Positions 46,078-58,100 of a stretch of 64,000 nucleotides of DNA are shown here, piece after piece. The translations under genes and the position numbers were made by a program. This DNA comes from Blastomyces gilchristii SLH14081. Its lineage: Eukaryota; Ascomycota; Eurotiomycetes; Onygenales; Ajellomycetaceae. Under the pieces are notes generated by a model that saw only the letters and a program-made list of their open reading frames with translations, had not been told where the DNA came from and did no database searches. Each line of letters opens with the position of its first letter. Position 1 is the stretch's first letter. Location: positions 1,677,148 through 1,741,147 of the forward strand of contig NW_003101682.1 of NCBI RefSeq assembly GCF_000003855.2, in the 5' to 3' direction.

Positions 46078-47368
46078 ATGAAGCCACTCGTTATCCTGCA
46101 CTTCCTCGCCCTTACCGCCTGGGCCTTGAAGCCCCTCGCCCCTAGGGACCATGGGGACCAAACAGTCATCGTAGTTAACAAGTTAGCCCCAGACACCCAC
46201 AGCTACGGCTACAGCGGCACTAACCCTGTCGATGGATGCTGGGAGAGCCTCGACTGCTCCCTGACCCAAATCGAAGCAATGTCCATGGCGAGCCGACTCG
46301 AGTTCATCAAGTATCTGAGCACCTGGCGCCTGGACGCGTTGCACTCCATGGACCAATTCCGCGCGTTTGAAGGGGTCATTGCCTTCTTCATGAGGAAGGA
46401 TATCGGTGGCACGGGCACGTGGTTGTCGCTTGTACATGCTGCGTGCATCGAGGCGTTGCAGAGGGGTGCGGCTATCTCGCTGGGCTTGTCGAGTAATACC
46501 GGTGGGAATCCGGCAAGTGAGAAGTGGGCGGATTATTTTTATCAGAGGAGGACGGGGAGGCTTACGGATAGAGGTGTATGATTGTTCCCCCCCCTTTATT
46601 TCCCCCCTCTTCCCATGCTTTATATTTGGACAACTCCGTTTTCGTGTGGTTTTGATATATCGATCGAAAGAAAGTTGAAATAAAGATGGCTGACGATGGT
46701 CTCTCCCCCCCCGGGGAGTTGTGAGCAGGCCCACGATTTATCCTGGGCTGTGGCAGAACAAGCTGCCGTTGACTACGGCATGCGCCGCGCAGACTCATCG
46801 CTGCAGATCGAAAAGCCCTCCGGCCGCGTGCTACGCTGGATGCAGTTCACGCGCGTATACAGAACAGCCATGCAGTATCGCCGTACGATCTTGTGGCTTA
46901 TGAGGATGTATGTTCCCTTGCTTACCGTATTTGGCAGCTTAAATTATTTCTCTTCCCTTCCCGTACCCCTTTTTCCTTTCCACTCGCGCTCTCCCCTTAA
47001 ATCGAACAAGGGACAGAGAATCAAGGAACTCGTCATCAGAAAGGTAAAAGACACAAGTTACTAACTGGTCTACCACCATCCTCTCAAACATTGTATACAG
47101 GGGATTCACATGGTCTAGCCCCTCCATACCCATGGCCGTGGAAGCTTTCATAGATTGGGTCACGGACGTGACAGACGCAACCTCTACTGGCTTCCTAGCC
47201 GATGTGGCTTGGACCCTTTCTGCGCTGGGGCTATCCCAGCACGGAGAAGACCCCGCCGCTGACAGTGAAGTGATGTTGAAGATTGTCACAGAGTTTTGGG
47301 AGGTTTTCCAATTGAGGAATACCGGTGGTGGTAATGGGGAGCAGGGAGGCATTTCACAGCGAAGATAG
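46078..47368 (+). CDS. Predicted secreted protein, unknown family
   Basis: The first exon (46078-46575) starts MKPLVILHFLALTAWALKPL, a good signal peptide, and continues through GCWESLDCSLTQIEAMSMASRL and YLSTWRLDALHSMDQFRAFEG. Best-fit further exons are 46726-46907 (QAHDLSWAVAEQAAVDYG...ILWLMR) and 47101-47368 (GFTWSSPSIPMAVEAFIDWVTDVTD...), giving about 315 residues. An optional 27-bp exon at 47017-47043 also keeps frame. I do not recognise the family. The two cysteines near residue 60 may form a disulfide. The exon structure is inferred from splice sites and phase only; 46576-46725 contains a C-rich stretch and could be annotated differently. It lies between a sphingolipid gene and a long gene-free stretch, with no functional clue from neighbours. 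Confidence 0.55.
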
Positions 47369-49011
47369 ATCAAGTATCTCCTTATACGGGGGCTCTGTGT
47401 GAGGATGGAGCTAAGCGTGGGGTTGTGTGCATTGATGCGGTGTCATTGGTGAAATGGTTGGAAGTGGAAACATCGTGTCCTGTTTACATGTTTACAGAAT
47501 ATAGTTTAGTATATCGGTGAGTGATATTCGGTGGATGATGCAGCATGAAGATGTTGCAAATCAAGAGATTTTTATTTTTCTTATCAGTGAGCTCGGAATC
47601 GTTTTTCGAAACAGGTCTCTAATTTGTAAATCTCATTCTTCAGCGGGCAGGTGGATTCAAATTCAGGGGCAGTTTGGGCGGCGGATATGATATTAAGCTT
47701 TGCCGCTAAGACGCTAACTAGTTTACGAATCCATATATATGTATTGTGTAACTCACTCTCCAGAAAAGGGTGTTGCACACAAAACACCAATAATAATAGC
47801 TAGTTATCTTATCAGTACGTTAATACCTCCATACCCCGCAATGAATCATTGACGGCCTAGCAAAATCGAGCGCATGATAAATTTGGCCATATAAACATAG
47901 CACTTGTTACATGCATACTTGAGAAGAAGAGCAGGAAATATTACTAGTACAGAGATCACTGAATTGCCCCCAACTGGACTGCCTTACCTTAAAAGGAGGG
48001 GGGTGATTTTCTCGGCAAAATAAATTCGATATGATATGATACAAGCATACGTGTATAAACACTTCAGCTCTGAGGAAACATTATTATACACTGATAATTT
48101 ACTCAGCATATCAAAAGCTCAGGCAAGGTAGAGAGAGAACCGATCCACCTTCAGTGAGTCTTCTCCAAGGCTTATCAGCGCTACTCTGTGGTTGCAGGTA
48201 AAAAGAGGGAGATGAGCTCTTGGACAAAGCAAGTAATTCGTTGAATATCAGCTTTTTACAAAAGCTTCACTCTTGCCTTTTTCCCCTGGAAAATAGATAG
48301 GTAGGTATTCAAAGCTGCACTGTTTGGAGTAAACACTGTGTGAGGGCTGTTTGTGGGTTTGTAATTCATACTGAATTACTTTTTTTCTTGTTTTTGGAGT
48401 GTGTCTTAATACACATAGTTATACAATATAAAATGAGATAAAAAAAAATGGCATGTCCTACTCCAGCCCTAGCCCAGCCCGACCTACAGAGACATATGTA
48501 TTAGGCTACTTTTAGAGCTGGTGTATTCACGCACAACAGGCACTAACCCCCTTAAAACTCTGATTAAGAGAGGAAATGAAAATACTTTATGCTGGGAACA
48601 GAGTTACAACTTAAATTCTTAGTGATAGGATCCTCTGTATATATTGCTAAATTCAGAAATCAGCACAGCTTCATTCAACAGAGCAGACAGAATAATAAAT
48701 CATTATCAAAGTATATCAGATTTGTATCATTGTTTTGAACTGCCAAGACTGACAGACAACGTTGATCCTCCTAGTTACACTAGTAACTAAGCCAAGCACT
48801 TGAAATAAATAAGCAGGAATGACATCGAGGCCAAAATAAATAATCTTGGAATCCACCAGCCACATTCACAAAACATACGCGCGACAATTAAAAAAAGCCA
48901 GAAATCTTCCTCCAATTGCCTTTAGAATATATTATATAATTTGAAAAATATGCATAGTTATGTGTAAAATTTTATCATTATATTCGTTTTGTACCTTAAA
49001 AAACTCCGAAA
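47369..49011. other. 1.6-kb gene-free stretch
   Basis: AT-rich sequence with low CpG over much of 48000-48960, mildly resembling the mutated repeats of the left arm but without an identifiable element. It includes the upstream region of the desaturase-like gene. I see no coding region or RNA gene. Confidence 0.5.
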
Positions 49012-50153
49012 ATGTTGGACCTCCTCCTCTCCATCCCGGTGCTCTCCTACCTCCTCATCCCCGCCATGTCCTCCTACAACACAAGCCTCAACATCATCTT
49101 CTTCTACATCACATGGATCACGCTGGTCCTGTCAAGCCCCCCGTTAAAGGTTGAAATTGTAGGAACGTGTGCTGTCCGCCTATTACTATATCTAGTTCCG
49201 TCCGCGCTATTTTTCCTCTTCAATTTGCTATTTCCGTCTGCTGCGGGAGTGATAAAGGCGCAAGGTATCCAGGACCTCCCGGCGGCAAAGAAGGGGAAGA
49301 GGTGCTGGAAACGAGCGCTGAAGGTTGCGGGTTGGGCGGTGTTTAATCTGTTAATGAGCATTTTTCTGCAGGGGCTTGTGGAGGCGGTACTAACGAAAGT
49401 GCTCCGAGTGAAGAGCGCGATAAGGGTGGCGGCGAGGCTGCCTTTGCCGTGGGATGTTCTGAAGGACTTGGCGTTGGGGCTTGTAGGGAGAGAGGTACGG
49501 AGTATATATGAGACTAAATACCTAATTCCCCTTATTACAGATAATCAGGCCCAAGAGTCAAGTACTTGGGGGAAACCAAGACCAAAGGAAACATGGAACT
49601 AATCGCTTGAAATGGTGCTAATAACAAATAGGTCCTCCAATACGTCATACACCGATACATCCTCCACTCTCCATCAGCCTACGTCGCAAAGTGCCATGAC
49701 GAATGGTACCACTCGCTCCGTAGCCCTGACCCACTAACAGCGCATTACGACCATCCCCTCGCCTACCTCCTCTACCGCTTCATACCCGCATTCCTCCCCG
49801 CCGCCACCCTCCGCTTCCACCTGCTCACCTACCTCATCTTCCTCGCTTTCATTTCCCTCGAAGAAACCTTCTCTCACTCCGGCTACAGCATCATGCCCAC
49901 CAGTTTCTTCATTGGCGGCGTCGCTCGCAGGGCCGATCTCCACCTCCTGAGCAAAGGCCGTGGCAACTACGGGTCGTGGGGGGCCGTGGACTGGATATGC
50001 GGGACTACGGTGGGCCACACTGGGTCTCAGGGTGAGGGAGACGACGAAGAGCATGAAGTCGATATCGAGGACGTTCTTGATGTGGCGCTTGAGGAGCCGA
50101 AGCGGAAGGTTAGGGGGCTACGAAATCGGGGCCGAGGCCCGGTGGATTCGTAA
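49012..50153 (+). CDS. Sterol desaturase/fatty acid hydroxylase-like membrane protein
   Basis: Two exons, 49012-49494 and 49632-50153, give 334 residues. The N-terminus has two or three membrane segments (LLLSIPVLSYLLIPAMSS, LNIIFFYITWITLVL, LLLYLVPSALFFLFNLLF). After a basic loop and another membrane stretch, the second exon carries the superfamily-like histidine region: VLQYVIHRYILHS, CHDEWYHSL, HYDHPLAYLLYRFIP and ETFSHSGYSI. The superfamily uses eight or more histidines to bind two irons for hydroxylation or desaturation at the ER. The third box, normally HxxHH before an NYG-like motif, here reads RRADLHLLSKGRGNYG with a single histidine, so catalysis is doubtful. The C-terminus is acidic. 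The substrate is unknown. The second exon starts with a clean GTCCTC after AATAG. Confidence 0.75.
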
Positions 50154-50903
50154 TTGAGGTATTTTCTTTTCTTTTTGTCTTTTTGCCTTTTCCTGTGCAT
50201 GCGAGGGTGGGAAGATGTACTATCAGGGATGTTTAAACGTCATTGCGTTCGAGATATTTTGTTTTCCGGTGAGAAGTTCAGGGAGTACATTTATTCTATG
50301 TGAATTTTGGCCGCGGACGCAAAATATCAGGAGTGTTGATTCCGGGGGCTGGGCTTTGTCGATGTCGATGTGTACGTATATACCTCTCCGGTTTTTGGAT
50401 ATGGGAACGGAGGTAATCTGGGAAATGCGAGAACCTGCGAATATGATAGTTAATGAGATAACATGCTAAACTAAACAAGCAAAAGGGAATCAGTCCTCCC
50501 AGTAGCAAAAAAATCACGGAGCTTCGAGGGAAAAGGTATTGTATTGCAAGCGGCGGGTACTAAAGAATGCCTTTGCAGAATTAAAAGGAGGGGCTCATCA
50601 AAACGGAATAAAGGGATTTTTCGATGAAAAACCACTAAATTAATAGTGGGAAAGAATCGCCATGGCCATGGTGATTGTACATTATCTCATTGAAAAGAAG
50701 AACCTTCGTGGAAAGTTTTGGTGTATATTTTCATATTTTTTTCCCTTCTTTTGTTTCTCCGAAAGAGCAAAATGATTTTTCCCCCAATGTTTAAAAAAAA
50801 AAGCCCGCGCAAGACAAGACGTAAATGGATTAGAAAAAGAAAAAAAAAACCCGCTCCCGATTTCTTTCTATTTCAATTTTCCCCCATTCGACAACCAGCC
50901 AGT
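50154..50903. other. Intergenic, desaturase-like gene to RPL6
   Basis: 750 bp between convergent genes. It has pyrimidine-rich (50160-50190) and purine-rich (50780-50850) stretches that probably belong to untranslated regions. No gene is supported. Confidence 0.5.
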
Positions 50904-51883
50904 TTACCACTTCATTTCGTGCGGCTTGTCACCGTTCCGCAGACTGAAACTGGAGGAGAGGTAGCTGGCAAGGAACTGCTCCTTTTTGATGGTGGCCAAA
51001 AGGGGTTGGTCTACGGCTTTTTGGTCGTTGGCACGGGCGGAAACAACCTTCTTCTTCTGTTTCAATCGTGAAATATATTAGCAACCAATACATCCGCGCA
51101 TACCCGCACAATAACATGCCGAAGAGGAGAAAAAAAAATTTGGCCATGGCGAAAAAGGGGTAGATCCCAACACAGACACGTACCTCGGGCTTCTCTCCCT
51201 GCTTGAAGAAAGCTTCCTCTCCCTTCTTCTCCGCCTTCTTCTCCCGGGTGAAGTAGTCGGATTCGGAGGCCTTTTCCAAAACCTTGTCGTCAATGCCCTT
51301 GAGATCGACCTTTGCGCTTGTGGCAATGACGTATCTGGCGTTTACTCTCCGGAGAGGAACGCCATTTAGTTTGAAGGGACCGGTAACGAGGAGGACACCC
51401 TGGGGGAGGTGCTTGAGGAGGACGACACGCTTGCCGCGGAAACGACCAGCGAGGAGGATGAGGATGGTGCCGGGTTGAAGACTGGGCCGCGGCTTAGCGG
51501 GGTGGATTGTCTTGCGGACCTGTTTTTGATATCCATTTTGTCAGTTTTGTCCGAACTGTGAAAAGGCTTTGAGATTGAAATTTTTGATGTGCGCGAGATC
51601 GCGAAATTGTGCGTGTGTGTATCGATCAAAAGGCCTATCAAATCCCTTCATACACAATCTGCGGATATTGAAGCAATGCTTCCCAACAACCCCACTAATT
51701 TCCCGGGCAGATGAATATTCTGGTAGCAGTAGTAAAGGCGATAAAAGGGATACTGACTTTCTTCGGCTGGCATTCATCCTCAGTGGGATACCACTTCTGT
51801 GCCTTTTGGGCGGGGATGGTCCTCTCGCCCTTTCCAAACTTCTTCGTCTGGCCAACAGACTTTGAGTCCAAAGTCGCCGACAT
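50904..51883 (-). CDS. RPL6: 60S ribosomal protein eL6
   Basis: Three exons on the minus strand, 51758-51883, 51184-51519 and 50904-51056, encode 204 residues. The N-terminus ([20 protein letters not shown]) is followed by the core [40 protein letters not shown] and [20 protein letters not shown], the signature of eL6, a surface protein of the large subunit. The tail has the usual lysine-rich stretch ([17 protein letters not shown]) and [19 protein letters not shown]. Both introns are in phase 0 (239 and 127 bp), long for this genome but common in ribosomal protein genes. It shares a 397-bp upstream region with RPN13. Confidence 0.95.
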
Positions 51884-52280
51884 ATTGGCTATTGTGACGA
51901 AGATGTGGGAAAGAAGAAAATTGGAGGTCGGAGGAGGTCCAAGTTGTCGACGGTCGGTGGGTGTTGTCAGGGTCGTTCGTCGTCTGGCTTACGGGTGGCC
52001 GTGGTGTATGTATAGACGTGGTGTTTTTGTGGGATCCCTTGCCCTACCGATTAGCCGAATGCGCTAGTGCCAATCCGGAGCTGGAGTGTCTGGGCCAAAC
52101 CACCTGACTCGGAACCTTTTCCAGGTCACTTATCAAGCATCATCAACACAACATCAAAAACCGACGTCAGTAGCATCGCCCTCGCAGGTAGCTGCTCCGT
52201 CTCAACCCTGCAACCGTCTCTGCATACACAGTAGTAGTATCTTTGATTCCTGGTTTCCCACGAAAACACATCTAGTAGCC
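51884..52280. promoter_or_regulatory. Shared upstream region of RPL6 (-) and RPN13 (+)
   Basis: 397 bp between divergent start codons of a ribosomal protein gene and a proteasome receptor gene. No specific factor site is claimed. Confidence 0.5.
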
Positions 52281-53858
52281 ATGTCGATAGCACCTATCAT
52301 CACATTCAAAGCAGGCCTCTGCGAGCTTGATGTAAGTCGCTTCATCGTCTGTCTAGCTTATTCAAACTTCTCTTCAATAGCCCTTCGACTTTAAGGCCTT
52401 AACCATGATGTACATCGCCTGAGGTATAAATATCTGACAGCCTACTACCCAATATAGGCCTCCGTTTCTCCCCCTAGAGTAAAACCACAGCCAGCTCCAG
52501 GGTACATTTACCTGTACTCAGAAGATGACCTGGTACATTTTTGTTGGCGTCGACGCTCTGCTTCGCTCGATGAACCCGAGTTAGATCTTGTCATGGTCCC
52601 ATCCGATGGCACTTTCACCCCCTACAAACTCACCAGCGCGGAAAACCCCTCCAACACCGACAGACCTACCAATGGAAGAGTATATGCTTTGAAATTCTCT
52701 TCCAGCTCGCAAAGACACCTGTTCTGGCTACAATCAAAAAGCCAACATTCAAACGGCAACCCGGCTTGGTTTAGCGCAAGGGATCTAGAACTAGGACGGA
52801 TCGTGAACGCTTTGCTGCAAGGCGAGGACATCGATGTTCGTCATGCCATTGCTAACATTCCCGGGGATAATGATGGTGGCAACGGGGGTGACGATGATGA
52901 AACCATGGAGGATGTTGAAGGCGCAGACCACAACCCAATCCATCGAGCAGGTGGCAGCGGCGGCGCGGGACCGGGAGCTACTGGAGGAGATATACGTGAA
53001 GAAGGCCAAGAGTCGAGGGAGGGCGGAGCGGACGGTGGAAGAGCGTAGGTACAACTTTCCGCAATTATGATCGGACATGTTTACAAAACACAAGAAACAA
53101 AACGGACAAGCAAAAAACAAATGGAGTGGTTCATGCTGTGCACAATGCGATCCATACCATTATGTAATTACGCAGATGTCATTTTCATGGCTAAAGCAGC
53201 AAAATTTAAACATTATATCTCGATCTCTTTACCTTCCTGCAACTTCGCTGTTGTGGTATATATGTTTGTTCGGGCGCTAACTACCATGAAAAGCGCTACT
53301 GCGTCGTCAGATCCATCCTCGGTTATCCAAAACCTCCTCAGGTCCCTCCAGCAGCAAGGAAACCAACAGTCAGGGTCAGAAGCAGCCGAAGACCCATTCA
53401 CAACACTCTCAGAGCTACTTCCCCCATCTTCAACGCTTCCGTTCATTGAATCAGCGGACTCCGAAACGGTCGACCATCTCCTTAGCTTTCTTCCTACGTC
53501 CCTCTTACTTCTTGCGCAATCGAACCTTGAAATACCCAGTAATATGGATCCGGACTCTGGACCTGTAAAAGACGCATTGCAGGCTTTGACTCTCGAACAA
53601 AAACGAGATATACTTAAGAGGGTTCTACGATCGCCGCAATTTACACAGAGCCTTGGTAGCCTTACTGTGGCATTGCGCGATGGTGGGCTACCCAGTATCA
53701 GTGATGCGCTGAAGATCCCAGTGGAAAACGACGGTTTTATGCGTCGTGGTGGGGTCCCGCTTGGAGGAGGAGATGCTGTTCGCGCATTTCTGGAAGGCGT
53801 CAAGAGATATGTTGAAGAGAAGGAGCAGGATTGCCAAGACAAGATGGAGACAGATTAG
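52281..53858 (+). CDS. RPN13: Proteasome ubiquitin receptor Rpn13
   Basis: Three exons, 52281-52331, 52458-53044 and 53294-53858, encode 400 residues. The N-terminal Pru domain (ITFKAGLCELD, PAPGYIYLYSEDDLVHFCWR, RHLFWLQSKS) binds ubiquitin and docks on the proteasome base. An acidic and Gly-rich linker (GGDDDETMEDVEG, GGAGPGATGGDIREEGQESR) leads to the C-terminal DEUBAD domain (about 270-390, LLSFLPTSLLLLAQ, LTLEQKRDILKRVLRSPQFTQ, GVKRYVEEKEQ), which recruits the deubiquitinase Uch37 where that enzyme exists. The 249-bp second intron (53045-53293; GTAGGT...GAAAAG, branch-like GCTAAC close to its end) is long for this genome; the phases agree across it. An unspliced transcript would stop right after the linker and lack DEUBAD. 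Confidence 0.9.
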
Positions 53859-55170
53859 GGATCTATGAAGCTAGCGATATCTTAGGAATTTTTAATACAT
53901 CTAAATGATACAGCACGCTACTTCTCACCTCCTCATACAGATCTTGTCTCACAAAAAGGAGAGAAACGATTGCGATCCTAATGTTGCCTGCTACCGAAAT
54001 TTCCCGGGAACCACGTTTCAGGAATCGTCAGGGCTACTGGCTTGTGGAGGCACTCTGCACAAGACTGATTAATGTAATCCACAAGTGAGCAAGTCACACA
54101 AGCAAGTGAGCCACTTCATCATCTTATATCTTTACATTCAATTATTATTACAGCTATAGAAAATGAGTATAATCACATTATGAATTATTTTCTCTATATC
54201 GTGAGCATGTATGAGCAGTATATTTTAATAGTATCATATATACGGAGTACTATATCAAAAAATCGTTCTTAAAATATATCTTTCTACACTATAACACTGC
54301 TAATGAGAACCATGGATAAACTACCAACAAATGGGAATTATTGGATTCCGTAAAAATCCAACAATCCAAGAATATTATTACGTGGATCCCCGTTTCCCGC
54401 TAGACGGCCCGTCAGCGCCGCTACGGAGTACAGCCTCCAGGAGTTGTGTAAAGCCACAGTCAGATCTGCCATGTCTGTCTAGCCCGAGAAACTGCGAATA
54501 TTTGCACTACTGCGTATGCCAGCCCAACAGTTGAACCACACCAGTTAACCTTGGCGCTGCAGAGTCCAGCAAGAAGCTTGTGACGCCGTATTCGAGACAC
54601 ATTATTGTTGTTACCCCTGGCTTGCGCTTGACACTTATATTACTGTGGATACGCTGTAATGCGGTCTCGGAGCTCCGCGCCAACTTGTTCGTTCAGCTGT
54701 GTATGAATTATTACAGAGGTACCGTATTATTGCATGGACCTTGGACCTGAACCCTCATAAACTCGCCGGCCCCATTCTCACGGAGCTGCCAACAGACGAC
54801 AATCCAGGAGAATATCATGAGGCAAGACTAAACGAATAATACGTCAATGAGAATTCTATCGTGCCGTTAATTAGGAACAAGAGTACCGCTCCTCCTCCTC
54901 CTCCTCGCCGCAAGATACAAGCCGCCGATAGACACGCCCACTAATAGATACCACGTTGGTTGATATCGTCCCTCCCCCACATAACTGTGCTCGAGCGTTG
55001 CTTTTCGTGAACGGAACAACTTGCGTTTCTGCTCATTTTGCGCGCAGAGGCAGTGGCGGCACACTGCGACAGTATATATATCCAGATTGAGCTGTTTATT
55101 GGGGTCTTCTATGTTGTTGCGTCGTTTGCATTTTGAGATGTCCGCCTTCCGATAGCCAACGCCAATCAGC
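53859..55170. other. Intergenic, RPN13 to CCH1
   Basis: 1.3 kb. The part at 54110-54310 is AT-rich. TACGGAGTAC occurs twice (about 54240 and 54421). No frame with a known domain was found. The 3' half probably holds the CCH1 promoter and leader. Confidence 0.5.
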
Positions 55171-58100
55171 ATGGCGTCGCCGAACAACAACAACAACAAG
55201 GACAACAATAACAACGACAACGGCTACGACCCGCGGAATTATGGACCCGGGCCTTCTCCCGTTGACCAGTCGATCCCCTTGCAAGACCTCTCAAGACCTC
55301 CGGATATTGCGACAGCAGGTGTACCAGACCGGCGACGCAGAAGAACTAGCAGCAGCAGCAGCACTGCAGGTCGCGAGGGATTTCCTGTCCGGAGAACGTC
55401 GATAATAGGGCGCAGGGGTATTGGGAGGAGATATGAACGGATAGCGGAGGATTCCCCAAGTCCGCGCGAGCGGAGTGGGATGGATACTTTTCATACGGTC
55501 AATTTGTCCAGCGATCATCTGCACCATAATTCCCCCATATCCCTTGCCGATGGAGGCCAAGAGTTCTCTGCTGGCGCCCATCACAGTTTTCAGGAAGCTA
55601 TAGGCTCTGTTGGATTGAGCTTTGATGGACCAGCAACGATACATTTCTCGGGTCGGGATTCAGGTCCACAGCGCTCTTACCAAGCACATGTGAGGCACTC
55701 CGATGACTCGACTCCGTTCCCCTATATGGGCAGCCAGACCCCCATTGACGAGGAAAATTACATGTCGCCTATTGATACGAACGAAAATGACACAACGCCT
55801 CTTACGGACCGGAGGTATCAACAACCCATTGATGGTGCCTCCATTTCACATGGCCAGCGACATGACAGGCCGAGCGTGCATTTCGCAAGCGAGCGGACGG
55901 CCGTTGGGCCGCATCTAGTCGATGACCTACCACACTCGGAAGAAGGGAATAGTAGGATGCGGAGTGGCTCCGGCGGTCGGAATCGACCAGGTCGCCGGTC
56001 GCGGCAGCTTGCGCCAGCTCCCAATTCTGCGTTGTCAAGAGCTGGCTCGATGATGAGAATGATGTCGCAGCGTGTGGTTAATATCAGTAATGAACCGGAG
56101 ATTGTGGACCAGACGCTTCGGCACAAATCGTCGCTTAAGCAGGCTCGCCTTGAAGCTCCACCGTCACTACCCGCAATGACAGAGTATGCTCATGACATAT
56201 CAACGCCGGGTTTAGACGATGGTTACCCACCAGAAAAGCGCCCGTCGCTTTTCTCTAAACTGCGAGACCCAGATGCCTACCAAACGGAGGAAAACCCGCT
56301 CAAGGGCAATTCGTTGGGTATCTTTTCTCCGAACAGTAAACTGCGGAGAGGGTTGCTGGAAATCCTCATCCACCCTGCGGTAGAACCGATAATTCTCATC
56401 CTCATTATCATCCAGACCATACTTCTAGCTATTGAATCTTCGGTATACAAAGGCGAACGGGGGAGTCGTTGGGGCACTCCTGCTTTCGACTACGCGTTCC
56501 TCGTTCTTTTTCTCATATATACACTCGAGATCAGCGCGAGGATCATTGTATCTGGACTTATGTTCAACGCCGATGAATATAGTACTTTGGATCGATCGTT
56601 GGGTTTAAGAAAAGCTTTGGTCGCAAAAGGGAAGGATCTCTTGATGCCACAGCGAGGGTTATCCACAAGGAAATCCGGCAACCCGACCGAACCTCAAATA
56701 TCCGTACTAAGGTCGTTCACGGGTGCTCAAAATACCGCAGACCGATCCGGGCATTCTAGTTCCCTGCAGCGATATCGTCTTGCGCGGCGTGCGTTTTTCC
56801 GTCATTCCTTCACCAGGATAGATTTCCTTGCTGTTGTATCATATTGGATATCGTTTGTGTTATCAAACCTATCTCTCGAGTCGCAACACCATCTTTACGT
56901 ATTTCGAATGCTGAGCTGCCTTCGCATTTTGAGGCTTTTGGGTCTCACCAGTGGTACTTCCGTAGGTTTTACATCTTTCAAATGTGTTTTATTATATATA
57001 CAAACTACGGCCTCAGCTCATGTTCTATTTAAAAATTTCTAGGTCATCTTCCGAAGTTTGAAAAAAGCCGCCCCTCTACTCGTCCATGTTGCTTTTCTCA
57101 TTAGCTTTTTCTGGCTCCTGTTTGCCATTGTCGGCGTCCAAAGCTTCAAGTCCAGCATGCGCCGGACTTGCGTCTGGGTTGATCCTGAGAACCAAAGCAA
57201 CTTCACACTGAATGCTGCGCCCGATAACGTCCAATTCTGTGGAGGGTATCGTGAGCTTGGCACTGGTGCGAGCAAGCCTTGGGTTTTGCCTGATGGGACA
57301 GCCGGCGCGGCCGCCCCGAAGGGTTACCTCTGCCCTGAGGGCTCTCTCTGTGTACAAGGCAGCAATCCATATGGTGGAACTATCAGCTTTGACGATGTTG
57401 CTCATTCCCTGCAGCTCGTTTTCGTAGTAATGAGCTCGAACACTTTTACCGACATCCTTTACTATATGACCGACACTGACTACCTTGCCGCTGCTTTGTT
57501 TTTCGTCTTCGGATTCATAGTCCTGAGTTTGTGGCTTGTCAACTTGTTAGTTGCTGTCATCACCTCGTCATTCCAAGTTATTCGGGAAGAAAGCAAGCGC
57601 AGCGCGTTTACCAGCGAGCATATAGACGAGAGAGAGTTCGAGGACGATACTCCTCGCAAACTACGTGGACTGAAACTTTTATACGATCGAACATACTGGC
57701 TATGGATTGCTGTGATTACCTTCGGTCTTGTGGTTCAGGGTCTCAGGAGCTCTTCCATGGGGCCTCACCGGCGAAAACTTATCGACAGGACGGAAATACT
57801 CGTCACCATTATTCTTGCCGCTGAAATATTCCTACGATTTGCGTCAGACTGGAGGAACTTCTTTAAAGGTGCCCGTAACTGGGTCGATTTGGCGCTCGCG
57901 ATAATTACCTGCATCATTATAATACCGCCAATACGCTATTCCGGCCGCACGTATGCTGCGCTATCAATATTCCAGGTATTGCGTATATATCGCATCGTTC
58001 TTGCATTTTCCGTGATGAGCGATTTGATCAAGACGGTTTTCAAAAACGTAGTTGGTTTACTCAATCTCATCATATTCGTGTTTCTCATTACCTTTTTGGC

